The notes under the pieces were generated by a model. It was not told where the DNA came from. It was given only the letters and a program-made list of their open reading frames with translations, and ran no database searches. Shown piece after piece: positions 26,104 through 34,399 of a stretch of DNA of 64,000 bases; position 1 is the stretch's first letter; each line of letters opens with the position of its first letter. The DNA is taken from contig CANHGM010000016.1 of assembly GCA_947460345.1 (NCBI GenBank), positions 1 to 64,000 on the forward strand, in the 5' to 3' direction. The DNA is from Bacteroidota bacterium. Its GTDB lineage: Bacteria; Bacteroidota; Bacteroidia; UKL13-3. The position numbers and the translations under genes were made by a program.

Positions 26104-27177
26104 ATGCGTAAAATTATTCATATAGATATGGATGCTTTTTTTGCATCGGTTGAACAGCATGACAACCCTGAACTTAAAGGAAAAGCTGTTGTGGTTGGTG
26201 GGGCAGAAAACAGAGGTGTTGTAGCTGCAGCTAGCTATGAAGCTAGAAAATACGGAATTAAAAGTGCTATGCCTGGTAAAACAGCTTCAAGGCTATGTAA
26301 AGATTTAATTTTTGTGCGACCGAATTTTGAGCGATACAAAGAAGTTTCGAATCAAATCATGGATATTTTTCATGAATATACAGATTTGGTTGAGCCGTTA
26401 AGCTTAGACGAAGCCTATTTAGATGTGTCAGATAGTGAAATGTTTGCAACAAAAATTGCTTCAAATATAAAAAAGAAAATATTGGAGACTACCGGGCTTA
26501 CAGCATCTGCTGGTGTGTCATTTAATAAGTTTTTAGCTAAAATTGCTAGCGATTTACAAAAACCCAATGGTTTAACTGTGCTTACTCCTGAGATTGCTCA
26601 AAACCTAATTTTAAGACTTGACATTTCAAAGTTCTATGGAATAGGTGAAAAAACTGCTGAAAAAATGAGGAATTTAGGTATTAACAAAGGCCAAGATATA
26701 TATGATTTGGAGGAAGATTACCTATATTCAAATTTTGGTAAGGCCGGCGTTTTCTTTTATAAAATGGTTCGTTGTGATGACATTAGAGCTGTCGTTCCTT
26801 TTAGAGAAAGAAAATCTTTAGGTGCTGAAGATACCTTTGATGCTGATATTATAGATTTAGACGATCTAAAATTAAAAATTAAAGAAATTACTCAACGGGT
26901 TGTTTCAAGGCTTGATAAAAAATCTCTCAAAGGCAGAACTATTACTTTAAAAATCAAGTACCACGATTTTACTGTACAAACAAGAAGCAAAACAGTTGAT
27001 TCCAATATTTATTTATTTGATGATATATACACACTTTCAATAGAGCTCTTAAACACACCTGCTGTTCCTCATAAAGCTATTCGACTACTTGGAATTAGCT
27101 TGTCTGGTTTTAATGAAAAAACAATCAAAGACAGGCCAAAACAAATCTATCAACTTGAGTTTGATTTTAGGAAATAA
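26104..27177 (+). CDS. dinB: DNA polymerase IV (Y-family)
   Basis: I use ATG 26104 (MRKIIHIDMDAFFASVEQ); an upstream in-frame TTG at 26089 is unlikely. The 357-residue protein has the catalytic carboxylates Asp8 and Asp102/Glu103 (SLDEAYLDV), the steric-gate region and little-finger domain near the C-terminus. It performs low-fidelity translesion synthesis past damaged bases. The QxxLF-type clamp-binding motif is represented by the C-terminal YQLEFDF. Transcribed alone; a weak hairpin follows. Confidence 0.96.
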   Translation: MRKIIHIDMDAFFASVEQHDNPELKGKAVVVGGAENRGVVAAASYEARKYGIKSAMPGKTASRLCKDLIFVRPNFERYKEVSNQIMDIFHEYTDLVEPLSLDEAYLDVSDSEMFATKIASNIKKKILETTGLTASAGVSFNKFLAKIASDLQKPNGLTVLTPEIAQNLILRLDISKFYGIGEKTAEKMRNLGINKGQDIYDLEEDYLYSNFGKAGVFFYKMVRCDDIRAVVPFRERKSLGAEDTFDADIIDLDDLKLKIKEITQRVVSRLDKKSLKGRTITLKIKYHDFTVQTRSKTVDSNIYLFDDIYTLSIELLNTPAVPHKAIRLLGISLSGFNEKTIKDRPKQIYQLEFDFRK

Positions 27178-27180
27178 ATT

Positions 27181-27210
27181 AAAAAGAGGCTAGATTTTTC
27201 AGTCTTTTTT
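27181..27210 (+). terminator. Likely terminator after dinB
   Basis: AAAAAGAGGCT and AGTCTTTTTT form an imperfect stem around an AT-rich loop, followed by T. Weak because pairing has bulges. Confidence 0.4.
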
Positions 27211-27258
27211 ATTAATTGTTTTATAGCGTATTTTGCAGCCAATAAAAACACATTTTAA

Positions 27259-28311
27259 ATGAAAATATTAGTGACAGGAAGCAGTGGACTTATAGGTTCA
27301 GAAGCTGTTAGATACTTTGGTAATCTAGGACACGAAATAATTGGTATTGATAACAATCTTCGCCAATATTTTTTTGGTGATGGAGGAGACACAACATGGA
27401 ATCTAAGACTACTTCAAAACGAAGGTTATAAATTTACACACTTACAAGTTGATATTAGAGATAGATTAAAGGTGATGGATATATACCGTCAATACAAACC
27501 AGATGCTACCATTCATTGTGCTGCTCAACCAAGTCATGACTTAGCTGCTAAAATGCCATTTGACGATTTTGACACCAATGCAGTTGGTACAATTAATCTT
27601 TTAGAAGCAAGTAGACAAAATACATTTGATTCTCCTTTCATATATATGAGCACAAATAAAGTTTATGGCGATGCTCCAAACGAACTTCCTTTGACAGAGC
27701 TAGAAAAACGTTGGGATTATAGTTTAACCGAGCATTATAATGGAATTAGTGAAGAGTGTAGAATTGATAGAACCAAACACAGTCTATTTGGAGCAAGCAA
27801 AGCTGCTGCAGATATAATTACTCAAGAATATGGTCTATATTTTAATATGCCAACTGCTTGTTTTAGAGGAGGGTGTTTAACAGGTCCAAGCCATAGCGGA
27901 GTTGAGCTTCACGGGTTTTTATCTTACATTGTAAAATGTGCTGTGATAGGAAAACAGTACACCATTTTTGGTTACAAAGGAAAACAGGTTAGAGATCAAA
28001 TTCATAGCGAAGATGTTATAAAAGCTTTTGAAAGCTTTATGAAAAACCCAAAACCAGGTGGCGTTTATAACCTTGGTGGAGGAAGAAATAACAGTGCTTC
28101 TATTTTAGAAACCATTGATATGATTTATGAAATGAGTGGTTATAAACTTAACTATAAATATGATGAAACAAACAGAATTGGTGACCATATTTGTTATATA
28201 AGTGATTTAACAAAAATAAAGACTGATTTCCCAGAGTGGGATATACGTCATTCACTTGAAAGTATAGTAAAATCTATGATAGAAGCAGAGGTTAACAGAA
28301 AAAACAAATAA
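27259..28311 (+). CDS. NAD-dependent epimerase/dehydratase (CDP-paratose 2-epimerase-like)
   Basis: The 350-residue extended SDR enzyme has GxxGxxG (residues 7-13), an IDNNLRQYFFGDGGD loop, STNKVYG and the CFRGGCLTGPSHSGVELHGFLSY stretch seen in CDP-paratose/tyvelose epimerase-like proteins. The usual YxxxK catalytic tyrosine is Phe177 with Lys181 (FGASK); I believe this is shared by the subfamily. It probably modifies a nucleotide sugar for surface polysaccharide. lptC follows 2 bases later, consistent with an envelope role. Confidence 0.75.
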   Translation: MKILVTGSSGLIGSEAVRYFGNLGHEIIGIDNNLRQYFFGDGGDTTWNLRLLQNEGYKFTHLQVDIRDRLKVMDIYRQYKPDATIHCAAQPSHDLAAKMPFDDFDTNAVGTINLLEASRQNTFDSPFIYMSTNKVYGDAPNELPLTELEKRWDYSLTEHYNGISEECRIDRTKHSLFGASKAAADIITQEYGLYFNMPTACFRGGCLTGPSHSGVELHGFLSYIVKCAVIGKQYTIFGYKGKQVRDQIHSEDVIKAFESFMKNPKPGGVYNLGGGRNNSASILETIDMIYEMSGYKLNYKYDETNRIGDHICYISDLTKIKTDFPEWDIRHSLESIVKSMIEAEVNRKNK

Positions 28312-28313
28312 CA

Positions 28314-28877
28314 TTGAATATTGCACACTACCGTTCAATTTTTTTATTTGTATTACTATTTTCAATAATATACGTTTCTTGTGGTGAAAAAAAACACCAT
28401 GCTGCAAGGGTCGTCACAAAATATACCCCAAACGAAAAAGGAGAAGATATTTCAGTAACCTATACCGACTCTGGATATTTAAGAGCAAAATTGTTTTCTC
28501 CCTTGGTTGAGCATTTTAAAAATCAAAAACCATATATGGAAATGAAAAAAGGTATGACTATATATTTTTATAATATTTCTGATGCTATAAAGCCAAGCAG
28601 CATGCTTAAAGCAGATTATGCGATAAAGTATGAAAACGAACAAAAAATTATTGTTAAAAACGATGTTGTTGCTGTGAACTCTAACAACGACACTTTAAAT
28701 ACCGAGCTGTTAATTTGGGATGAATTTAATAAAAAAATATATAGCAATAAAGCAGTAAGAATAAAGAAAAAAGACGAAATACTTTGGGGAAACGGATTTG
28801 AATCAAACGAAGATTTTTCTGAATATAAAATTTTTCATCTAAAAGGTACTTTAAAAAGAAATGTTGAAACTAAGTAA
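28314..28877 (+). CDS. lptC: LPS transport protein LptC
   Basis: The gene starts with TTG (28314); no ATG is available upstream of the signal. A lipoprotein-like signal (IFLFVLLFSIIYVSCGEK) precedes a beta-jellyroll pattern of about 150 residues (ITVNGTL-like stretches: ...YTDSGYLRAKLFSPLVEHF...NDTLNTELLIWDEFNKKIYSNKAVRI...GNGFESNEDFSEYKIFHLKG), as in LptC. It receives LPS from the inner-membrane transporter and passes it to LptA. Its end overlaps the next small gene by 17 bases. Confidence 0.8.
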   Translation: MNIAHYRSIFLFVLLFSIIYVSCGEKKHHAARVVTKYTPNEKGEDISVTYTDSGYLRAKLFSPLVEHFKNQKPYMEMKKGMTIYFYNISDAIKPSSMLKADYAIKYENEQKIIVKNDVVAVNSNNDTLNTELLIWDEFNKKIYSNKAVRIKKKDEILWGNGFESNEDFSEYKIFHLKGTLKRNVETK

Positions 28878-29049
28878 GTCGCTTTGGGCTTTTATAGCAG
28901 TGTTGTCGCTTTTTGTATTTATATATATATGTTTAGACGAAGGGTTTTTAAAGGGTAAAGCATATATGTTTTTGCTGTCAATGATAATAGGAATATGGGG
29001 TTATGGGGTTAAAGATATATATATAAAGTATTTTAATAATAAGAAATGA
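28861..29049 (+). CDS. Small two-helix membrane protein
   Basis: This 62-residue frame has two hydrophobic segments (SLWAFIAVLSLFVFIYICL and AYMFLLSMIIGIWGYGVKDIYI) and a basic tail. It overlaps lptC by 17 bases and its TGA overlaps the hflX ATG (ATGA), the pattern of translationally coupled genes, so I consider it real. No known family; it could help LptC or the membrane-bound HflX. Confidence 0.6.
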   Translation: MLKLSKSLWAFIAVLSLFVFIYICLDEGFLKGKAYMFLLSMIIGIWGYGVKDIYIKYFNNKK

Positions 29050-30182
29050 TACAAAAAACTTTCGATACAAAACCTAAGCAAGAAACAGCCGTTTTGGTTG
29101 CAGTTCAAGAGCAGGGTATTAGAGATGAGGTTTTAAAAGAATATACTGATGAGCTTTCTTTTTTAGCTGAAACGTGTGGAGTAGCTGTAGTAAAAACTTT
29201 TACCCAAAAACTGACCAAAATACACCCGAGAAGCTATGTGGGTGAGGGAAAATTGGAAGAAATAGTAGCTTATGTAAATTCTGAAAACATTGACATCGTT
29301 ATATTTGATGACGAGCTATCTCCTTCTCAAATTAGAAATTTAGAACACGATATAAAGTGTAAAATTTTAGATAGAAGTAATTTAATATTAGACATATTTG
29401 CTAAGCATGCCAAAACAGCTCAAGCTAAAACCCAGGTAGAATTAGCCCAAAACCAATATTTATTGCCAAGATTAACAAGAATGTGGTCACACCTTCAGAA
29501 ACAAAAGGGCGGTGTGGGCATGAGAGGCCCGGGAGAAAGAGAAATTGAAACAGATAGAAGAAATATAAGAAGCAGAATCTCTTTACTAAAAGAAAAATTA
29601 GACAATATTGAAAAAATAGCAGCTAACCAGCGTAAAAACAGGCAAGAAGAAAAAAGAGTTGCTTTGGTTGGGTATACCAATGTTGGAAAATCAACAATCA
29701 TGAATTTAATTTCCAAAAGTGATGTTTTAGCCGAAAACAAATTGTTTGCAACATTAGATTCAACTGTTAGGAAAGTATATTTAGATGGTTTTCAGTTTCT
29801 ATTAAGCGATACTGTTGGTTTTATAAGAAAACTACCACACCAATTAGTAGAGTGCTTTAAATCAACCCTAGATGAAGTTAGAGAAGCCGATATCTTGCTT
29901 CATGTGGTAGATGTTTCGCACCCGAATTTTGAAGAACAAGTAAATGTTGTCGACCAAACACTGGTTGAAATAGGAGCAATAAATAAACCTACTATAATTA
30001 TATTTAATAAGATTGATTTGCTTTTAGAAACAGATGAATTGAGCAAAGAAGAACAATTAAATAATTTAAAAAACACTTGGATGGCCAAAGCACATAGTCC
30101 AATGATATTTATATCTGCTATAGAAAAGGAAAATATAGATAAATTAAAACAGTTCTTAACTCAGCTAATTAAAAAACTATAG
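29046..30182 (+). CDS. hflX: GTPase HflX
   Basis: The 378-residue protein has the HflX domain (SYVGEGKLEEI, HPRS... to KGGVGMRGPGEREIETDRR) then the G domain: G1 GYTNVGKST near 209-217, G3 DTVGFIRKLP, G4 NKID. HflX is a ribosome-associated GTPase that splits stalled or inactive 70S ribosomes, notably under heat stress. It is the last gene of the epimerase-lptC-small protein-hflX run and abuts the convergent MFS gene. Confidence 0.95.
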   Translation: MIQKTFDTKPKQETAVLVAVQEQGIRDEVLKEYTDELSFLAETCGVAVVKTFTQKLTKIHPRSYVGEGKLEEIVAYVNSENIDIVIFDDELSPSQIRNLEHDIKCKILDRSNLILDIFAKHAKTAQAKTQVELAQNQYLLPRLTRMWSHLQKQKGGVGMRGPGEREIETDRRNIRSRISLLKEKLDNIEKIAANQRKNRQEEKRVALVGYTNVGKSTIMNLISKSDVLAENKLFATLDSTVRKVYLDGFQFLLSDTVGFIRKLPHQLVECFKSTLDEVREADILLHVVDVSHPNFEEQVNVVDQTLVEIGAINKPTIIIFNKIDLLLETDELSKEEQLNNLKNTWMAKAHSPMIFISAIEKENIDKLKQFLTQLIKKL

Positions 30183-31523
30183 TTAAATTGGGTGTTGATA
30201 ATATAATCTTTTGTCTTTTAAAGGCCTAAGTAAAACAAATCCTATTATAAAAAATATAGCTAAAGCAATTACCGAATTTTGCATACCCGAAGAGTGCTGT
30301 TCAACAAAAGCAAATATAAATAAACCTATAACCATAGAAAGTTTTTCTGTTATATCATAAAAGCTAAAAAAAGATGCAGTGTCAATTGTATTTTCTGGTA
30401 TAAGTTTACTAAAAGTAGATCTACTTAGGCTTTGAATACCGCCCATAACTGTACCAACCATAAATGCCAATATATAAAAGCCTATTTCGGTTTTTAATTC
30501 TGCTACATAATAGGCTCCTAAACAAATGACTATCCATATAACCAATGCTATAGAAATAGCATTTTTATTTCCAAGTTTTTTAGATATAAAAGAAAACAAG
30601 TAGCTTCCTGCAATGCCTACAAATTGAATAACCAATATAACAGGTATAAGTTTACCAGATGGTAAACCCAAGAGTTTGCTTCCAAAGTATGCCGCTACAA
30701 GCATAATGGTTTGAACGCCCATGCTATAAAAGAAAAAAGAGGTTAAATATATTTTTATGCTTTTATTTTCTATGACTTGTTTAAAAACTTTTCTAAGTTC
30801 ATGAAAACCCGACCAAACAGATTTTTTTACATGAGTCTTTTTTATCTCTGGTACATTTTTAAATAAAATTTGTGCAAAAAAAATCCACCATAACGATACT
30901 AAAACAAAACAGATTCTTGTGGCTAAATCTGGCTTTATTCCCATCTGTTCAGCTAAAAGTTGAATGAATATCAAGCAAATAATTAATAATGTTGAACTAC
31001 CAATATAGCCATATGAAAAGCCTTTAGCACTTACTTTATCCATATTTTCAGAATCTGTAATTTCAGGCAAAAAAGAGTTATAAAAAACTAAGCTACTCCA
31101 AAACCCTAGGCTGGCAAAAAAAATACAAACAATACCAATAATTAAGGATTCTGGGTTGTTTGTAAAAAAAAACAAACCTGCACATGCAGAGGCTCCTAAA
31201 TAGCAAAAAAATTTTAAAAACGCCTTTTTGTTTCCTTTAGTATCTGCTATCCCAGAAAGTATAGGAGATAGAAAACATACTATTAAAAAGGATAAAGACA
31301 ATGTATAATTTGTTAAAACTGTGTTTTTAAACTGTGTTCCAAAAATTGTTACCGTATCAGAAATTACTTTTCCTGTAATATCTTTTTGAGTAGTAACAGC
31401 GGTATAGTATATTGGAAATATTGCAGAAGAAATGACTAAGTTATATACTGAGTTTGCCCAATCATACATACACCACGCTTTTATAGTTTTTGGGTTGTTT
31501 AAGTTATTTGTGTGTTTAATCAT
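30183..31523 (-). CDS. MFS transporter, UMF1 family
   Basis: The 446-residue protein begins KAWCMYDWANSVYNLVISSAIFPIYYT, the conserved start of the UMF1/Atg22 family, and has twelve likely membrane helices. GGIQSLSRSTFSKLIPE near residue 360 is also typical. Members are thought to export amino acids or other solutes (the yeast relative Atg22 releases vacuolar amino acids). Gene is alone on this strand; stop abuts hflX. Confidence 0.85.
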   Translation of the reverse strand: MIKHTNNLNNPKTIKAWCMYDWANSVYNLVISSAIFPIYYTAVTTQKDITGKVISDTVTIFGTQFKNTVLTNYTLSLSFLIVCFLSPILSGIADTKGNKKAFLKFFCYLGASACAGLFFFTNNPESLIIGIVCIFFASLGFWSSLVFYNSFLPEITDSENMDKVSAKGFSYGYIGSSTLLIICLIFIQLLAEQMGIKPDLATRICFVLVSLWWIFFAQILFKNVPEIKKTHVKKSVWSGFHELRKVFKQVIENKSIKIYLTSFFFYSMGVQTIMLVAAYFGSKLLGLPSGKLIPVILVIQFVGIAGSYLFSFISKKLGNKNAISIALVIWIVICLGAYYVAELKTEIGFYILAFMVGTVMGGIQSLSRSTFSKLIPENTIDTASFFSFYDITEKLSMVIGLFIFAFVEQHSSGMQNSVIALAIFFIIGFVLLRPLKDKRLYYQHPI

Positions 31524-31719
31524 ATTTTATATATTTTGAAAAAAAAATTAAAAAAATATATTGAATGTTTTATTATAATCATCATTAAACTAGTCTTTTT
31601 GTTTATTTTGATATTATATGACAAAAGTATTGAAGAAGCAAGAGAGACAAGCAAAAAAAATTTTAAATGCTCTATTTCAATGAGAAAAGATTTTTTTGAT
31701 TTTTTATGTGGAAAACATG

Positions 31720-31749
31720 TTGGTTTGTAAGAAAAGTATAATATGTTTG
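31720..31749 (+). promoter_or_regulatory. Consensus promoter upstream of dnaA
   Basis: TTG (31720-31722), 19 bases, TATGTTTG (31742-31749): a full match to the Bacteroidota consensus. Transcription would begin near 31756, giving dnaA a leader of about 220 bases. Confidence 0.6.
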
Positions 31750-31975
31750 CACTACCAAATAGTTTGATTCAACACCTGATTGAATAAAGACTAAAGGAAA
31801 CAAAATCTCAACAATTTTAGAAAATAATTTTATCCGTTGAAATGCTAATAAAATAACGGATGAAATGTTATTGTCTAAATTCTAAGAATAAAAGTTTCTG
31901 AATGGTATTAAATATTTAACTAACAAAGTAGTATTACTCAAAAATATAACTCATATTGCAACACTATATATTAAG
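31750..31975 (+). other. dnaA leader region with an inverted repeat
   Basis: The 220-base stretch has no open frame. ATCCGTT (31832-31838) and AACGGAT (31855-31861) form a 7-bp dyad. TTATCCGTT at 31830-31838 is a two-mismatch DnaA-box-like sequence. It could carry dnaA autoregulation; see findings. Confidence 0.4.
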
Positions 31976-33424
31976 ATGACCGGAGAAAAAATTATAAAGA
32001 CCTTTGAAGATGTTTGGGGAGATTGTTTAGCTATTATAAAAGACAATATACCTGAACAGAGTTTCAAAACATGGTTTGTTCCTATAAAGCCTATAAAGCT
32101 TGAAGAAAAAGTTCTAACTATTCAGGTTCCGAGTCAATTTTTTTATGAATGGCTTGAGGAGCATTACGTTGATTTGTTAAGAAAAACCTTGAAATCTATT
32201 TTAGGAGCTGGTTCAAGGTTAGAATATAATATCATTGTTGAAAATGGACAAGGTCATTCAAGTCCTTATACTATAAATATGCCCGCTGTTAGTAATGGTA
32301 AAAACGATAATATAGGCGTATCCTTACCAATGAATTTAGGTGGTGCAATTAAAAATCCTTTTATTATTCCAGGTTTAAGAAAAGTAAACATAGACTCTAA
32401 CTTAAACCCAAACTATACTTTTGAAAATTTTATTGAGGGTGATTGTAATAGACTAGCTCGCTCTGCAGGATTTGCAGTAGCTTCTAAACCCGGTGGAACT
32501 GCTTTTAATCCATTGATGATTTTTGGTGGGGTTGGTTTAGGCAAAAGCCATTTAGCTCAAGCAATTGGTAATCAAATTAAAATTAACAACAAACAAAAAG
32601 TTGTTCTGTATGTTACTGCTGAAAAGTTTATGAACCAATTTGTAGATTCAGTAAAAAATACGAATACAAATGATTTTGTAAATTTTTATAATTATGTTGA
32701 TGTGTTGTTGGTTGATGATGTTCAATTCTTTGCAGGTAGAAGCAAAACACAAGAAATTTTCTTTCAAATTTTTAATCAAATTCATCAAGCAGGTAAGCAA
32801 ATTATATTAACATGTGACAGACCTCCAAAAGATCTAAAAGATATGGAGGAACGATTATTAACACGTTTCAAATGGGGTTTACAAGCTGATTTACAAATTC
32901 CGGATTTTGAAACTAGAATTGCAATCTTAGAACAAAAAATGTACAACGATGGTATTACATTACCTCGAGAGGTTGTTGAATATGTTGCTCATAATATAAG
33001 TTCAAATATAAGAGAATTAGAAGGTGCTTTAATATCTTTATTGGCTCAGTCTTCTATGAATAGAAAAGAAATTGATTTAGATCTTGCAAAGCAAATGATG
33101 AAGAATTTTGTCAAAAACTCTACTAGAGAAATATCAATTGACTTTATACAAAAATTAGTGTGTGACTTTTTCTCAATTCCTATTGATTTAGTAAAATCAA
33201 AAACTAGAAAAAGAGAGGTTGTTCAAGCTAGACAAATTTCAATGTATTTTGCAAAAGAAATGACAAAAGCTTCATTAAAAAACATTGGTTCTCACTTTGG
33301 AAATAGAGACCATAGCACAGTTATCCATGCTTGTCAAACTGTTAACGACCTAATGGAAACAGATAAAAGATTTAAAGGAGATGTAGAGGAGCTAACTAAA
33401 CGAATCAAAATAAGTACCTTATAA
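31976..33424 (+). CDS. dnaA: Chromosomal replication initiator DnaA
   Basis: The 482-residue protein has all DnaA domains: an N-terminal oligomerisation domain (FEDVWGDCLAIIKDNIPEQSFKTWF), the AAA+ core with Walker A GGVGLGKSH near 183 and Walker B VLLVDDVQFF, and the domain IV signature NRDHSTVIHACQTV near the C-terminus. It binds TTATCCACA-like boxes at oriC and melts the origin. A full-consensus promoter precedes it and a strong terminator follows. Confidence 0.98.
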   Translation: MTGEKIIKTFEDVWGDCLAIIKDNIPEQSFKTWFVPIKPIKLEEKVLTIQVPSQFFYEWLEEHYVDLLRKTLKSILGAGSRLEYNIIVENGQGHSSPYTINMPAVSNGKNDNIGVSLPMNLGGAIKNPFIIPGLRKVNIDSNLNPNYTFENFIEGDCNRLARSAGFAVASKPGGTAFNPLMIFGGVGLGKSHLAQAIGNQIKINNKQKVVLYVTAEKFMNQFVDSVKNTNTNDFVNFYNYVDVLLVDDVQFFAGRSKTQEIFFQIFNQIHQAGKQIILTCDRPPKDLKDMEERLLTRFKWGLQADLQIPDFETRIAILEQKMYNDGITLPREVVEYVAHNISSNIRELEGALISLLAQSSMNRKEIDLDLAKQMMKNFVKNSTREISIDFIQKLVCDFFSIPIDLVKSKTRKREVVQARQISMYFAKEMTKASLKNIGSHFGNRDHSTVIHACQTVNDLMETDKRFKGDVEELTKRIKISTL

Positions 33425-33441
33425 TCAAAATAAGAATATAT

Positions 33442-33470
33442 AAAACCCATGCATCTATGTGTGGGTTTTT
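33442..33470 (+). terminator. dnaA terminator
   Basis: AAAACCCA (33442-33449) pairs with TGGGTTTT, followed by a run of T; a classic intrinsic terminator 18 bases past the dnaA stop. Confidence 0.75.
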
Positions 33471-33502
33471 TTTATTATGTTTGTTTTTAAATCATCTAAT
33501 CT

Positions 33503-34399
33503 ATGCCTGTTTTTAAAAACATAAAAAGTTTTTTAACCTTTTCTAAGTCTGAAAGGCTGGGTATTGCTTTATTGTTGATTATTATTTCGGTACTCGCTTT
33601 TTGTCCATACTTATATAATTTATATTTTTTAAAAACTAGGCCTGAAATTATTTTAGATAAAAATTTATTATCAGAGATTAGCAAAATTGAATCGCCTGTT
33701 AAAGCTAATCATCACTATGATGAAAAAATTATTAAAGATTCAGTTTATAATTTAAAACCCTTTTTTTTTAATCCTAATAATATATCTGATAATGATTGGT
33801 TAAAATTAGGCTTAAAAGCCTATCAAATAAAAATAATTAAAAACTACACACAAAAGGGTGGAATTTTTAAGACAAAAAAAGATGTATTAAAAATATATTC
33901 TATAAAGTCTGAATGGTTTTCTATGATAAAACCTTTTATACTTTTACCCGATACTATAATAAAAGAGAATCCTATTATAGAAAAAAAGCTTTTTAAGCGC
34001 TTAGAGACAGCTTTAGACATAAATGTTATAGATTCTTCGGTGTTAGAGAAACTACCTGGTATTGGGCCTTATTTAGCAGGAAAAATAATAAAATATAGAA
34101 ATAAATTGGGTGGGTTTTACAATAAAAATCAAATTTTAGAAATTAACGGTATGAGAAATGACTTGTTTGTTAAGTTTGAAAACAAAATTGATGTTTTGTC
34201 ACCTATAAGATATATAAATATAAACTCTTGTAAAGTAGAAGAGCTTGAAAACCATCCTTACTTAAAAAAGAAATTAGGAAATATATTGTTTCAATATATA
34301 AAACAAAGAGGAAAAATTTACAATGCTAATGAGTTAAGTAATATTCCTATAATGAAAGATAGTACACTAATCAAATTAAAACCTTATTTAAGATTTTAA
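33503..34399 (+). CDS. Membrane-anchored ComEA-like helix-hairpin-helix protein
   Basis: The 298-residue protein has one N-terminal membrane helix (ERLGIALLLIIISVLAFCPYLY, about 16-38), then helix-hairpin-helix modules: GGIFKTKKDVLKIYSIKSEWF, the best one LEKLPGIGPYLAGKIIKYRNKLGGFYNKNQILEINGM near 180-216, and a degenerate third. ComEA-like domains bind double-stranded DNA; with the anchor on the outside it could take part in DNA uptake. The gene ends exactly where the convergent citrate synthase gene ends. Confidence 0.8.
   Translation: MPVFKNIKSFLTFSKSERLGIALLLIIISVLAFCPYLYNLYFLKTRPEIILDKNLLSEISKIESPVKANHHYDEKIIKDSVYNLKPFFFNPNNISDNDWLKLGLKAYQIKIIKNYTQKGGIFKTKKDVLKIYSIKSEWFSMIKPFILLPDTIIKENPIIEKKLFKRLETALDINVIDSSVLEKLPGIGPYLAGKIIKYRNKLGGFYNKNQILEINGMRNDLFVKFENKIDVLSPIRYININSCKVEELENHPYLKKKLGNILFQYIKQRGKIYNANELSNIPIMKDSTLIKLKPYLRF

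Noticed and set aside
31512-31730. 72-codon plus-strand frame with one hydrophobic segment upstream of dnaA
   Set aside because: It begins with GTG inside the MFS gene start, has no credible ATG, is low-complexity (K, I rich), and its end overlaps the dnaA promoter. I cannot support it as a gene.
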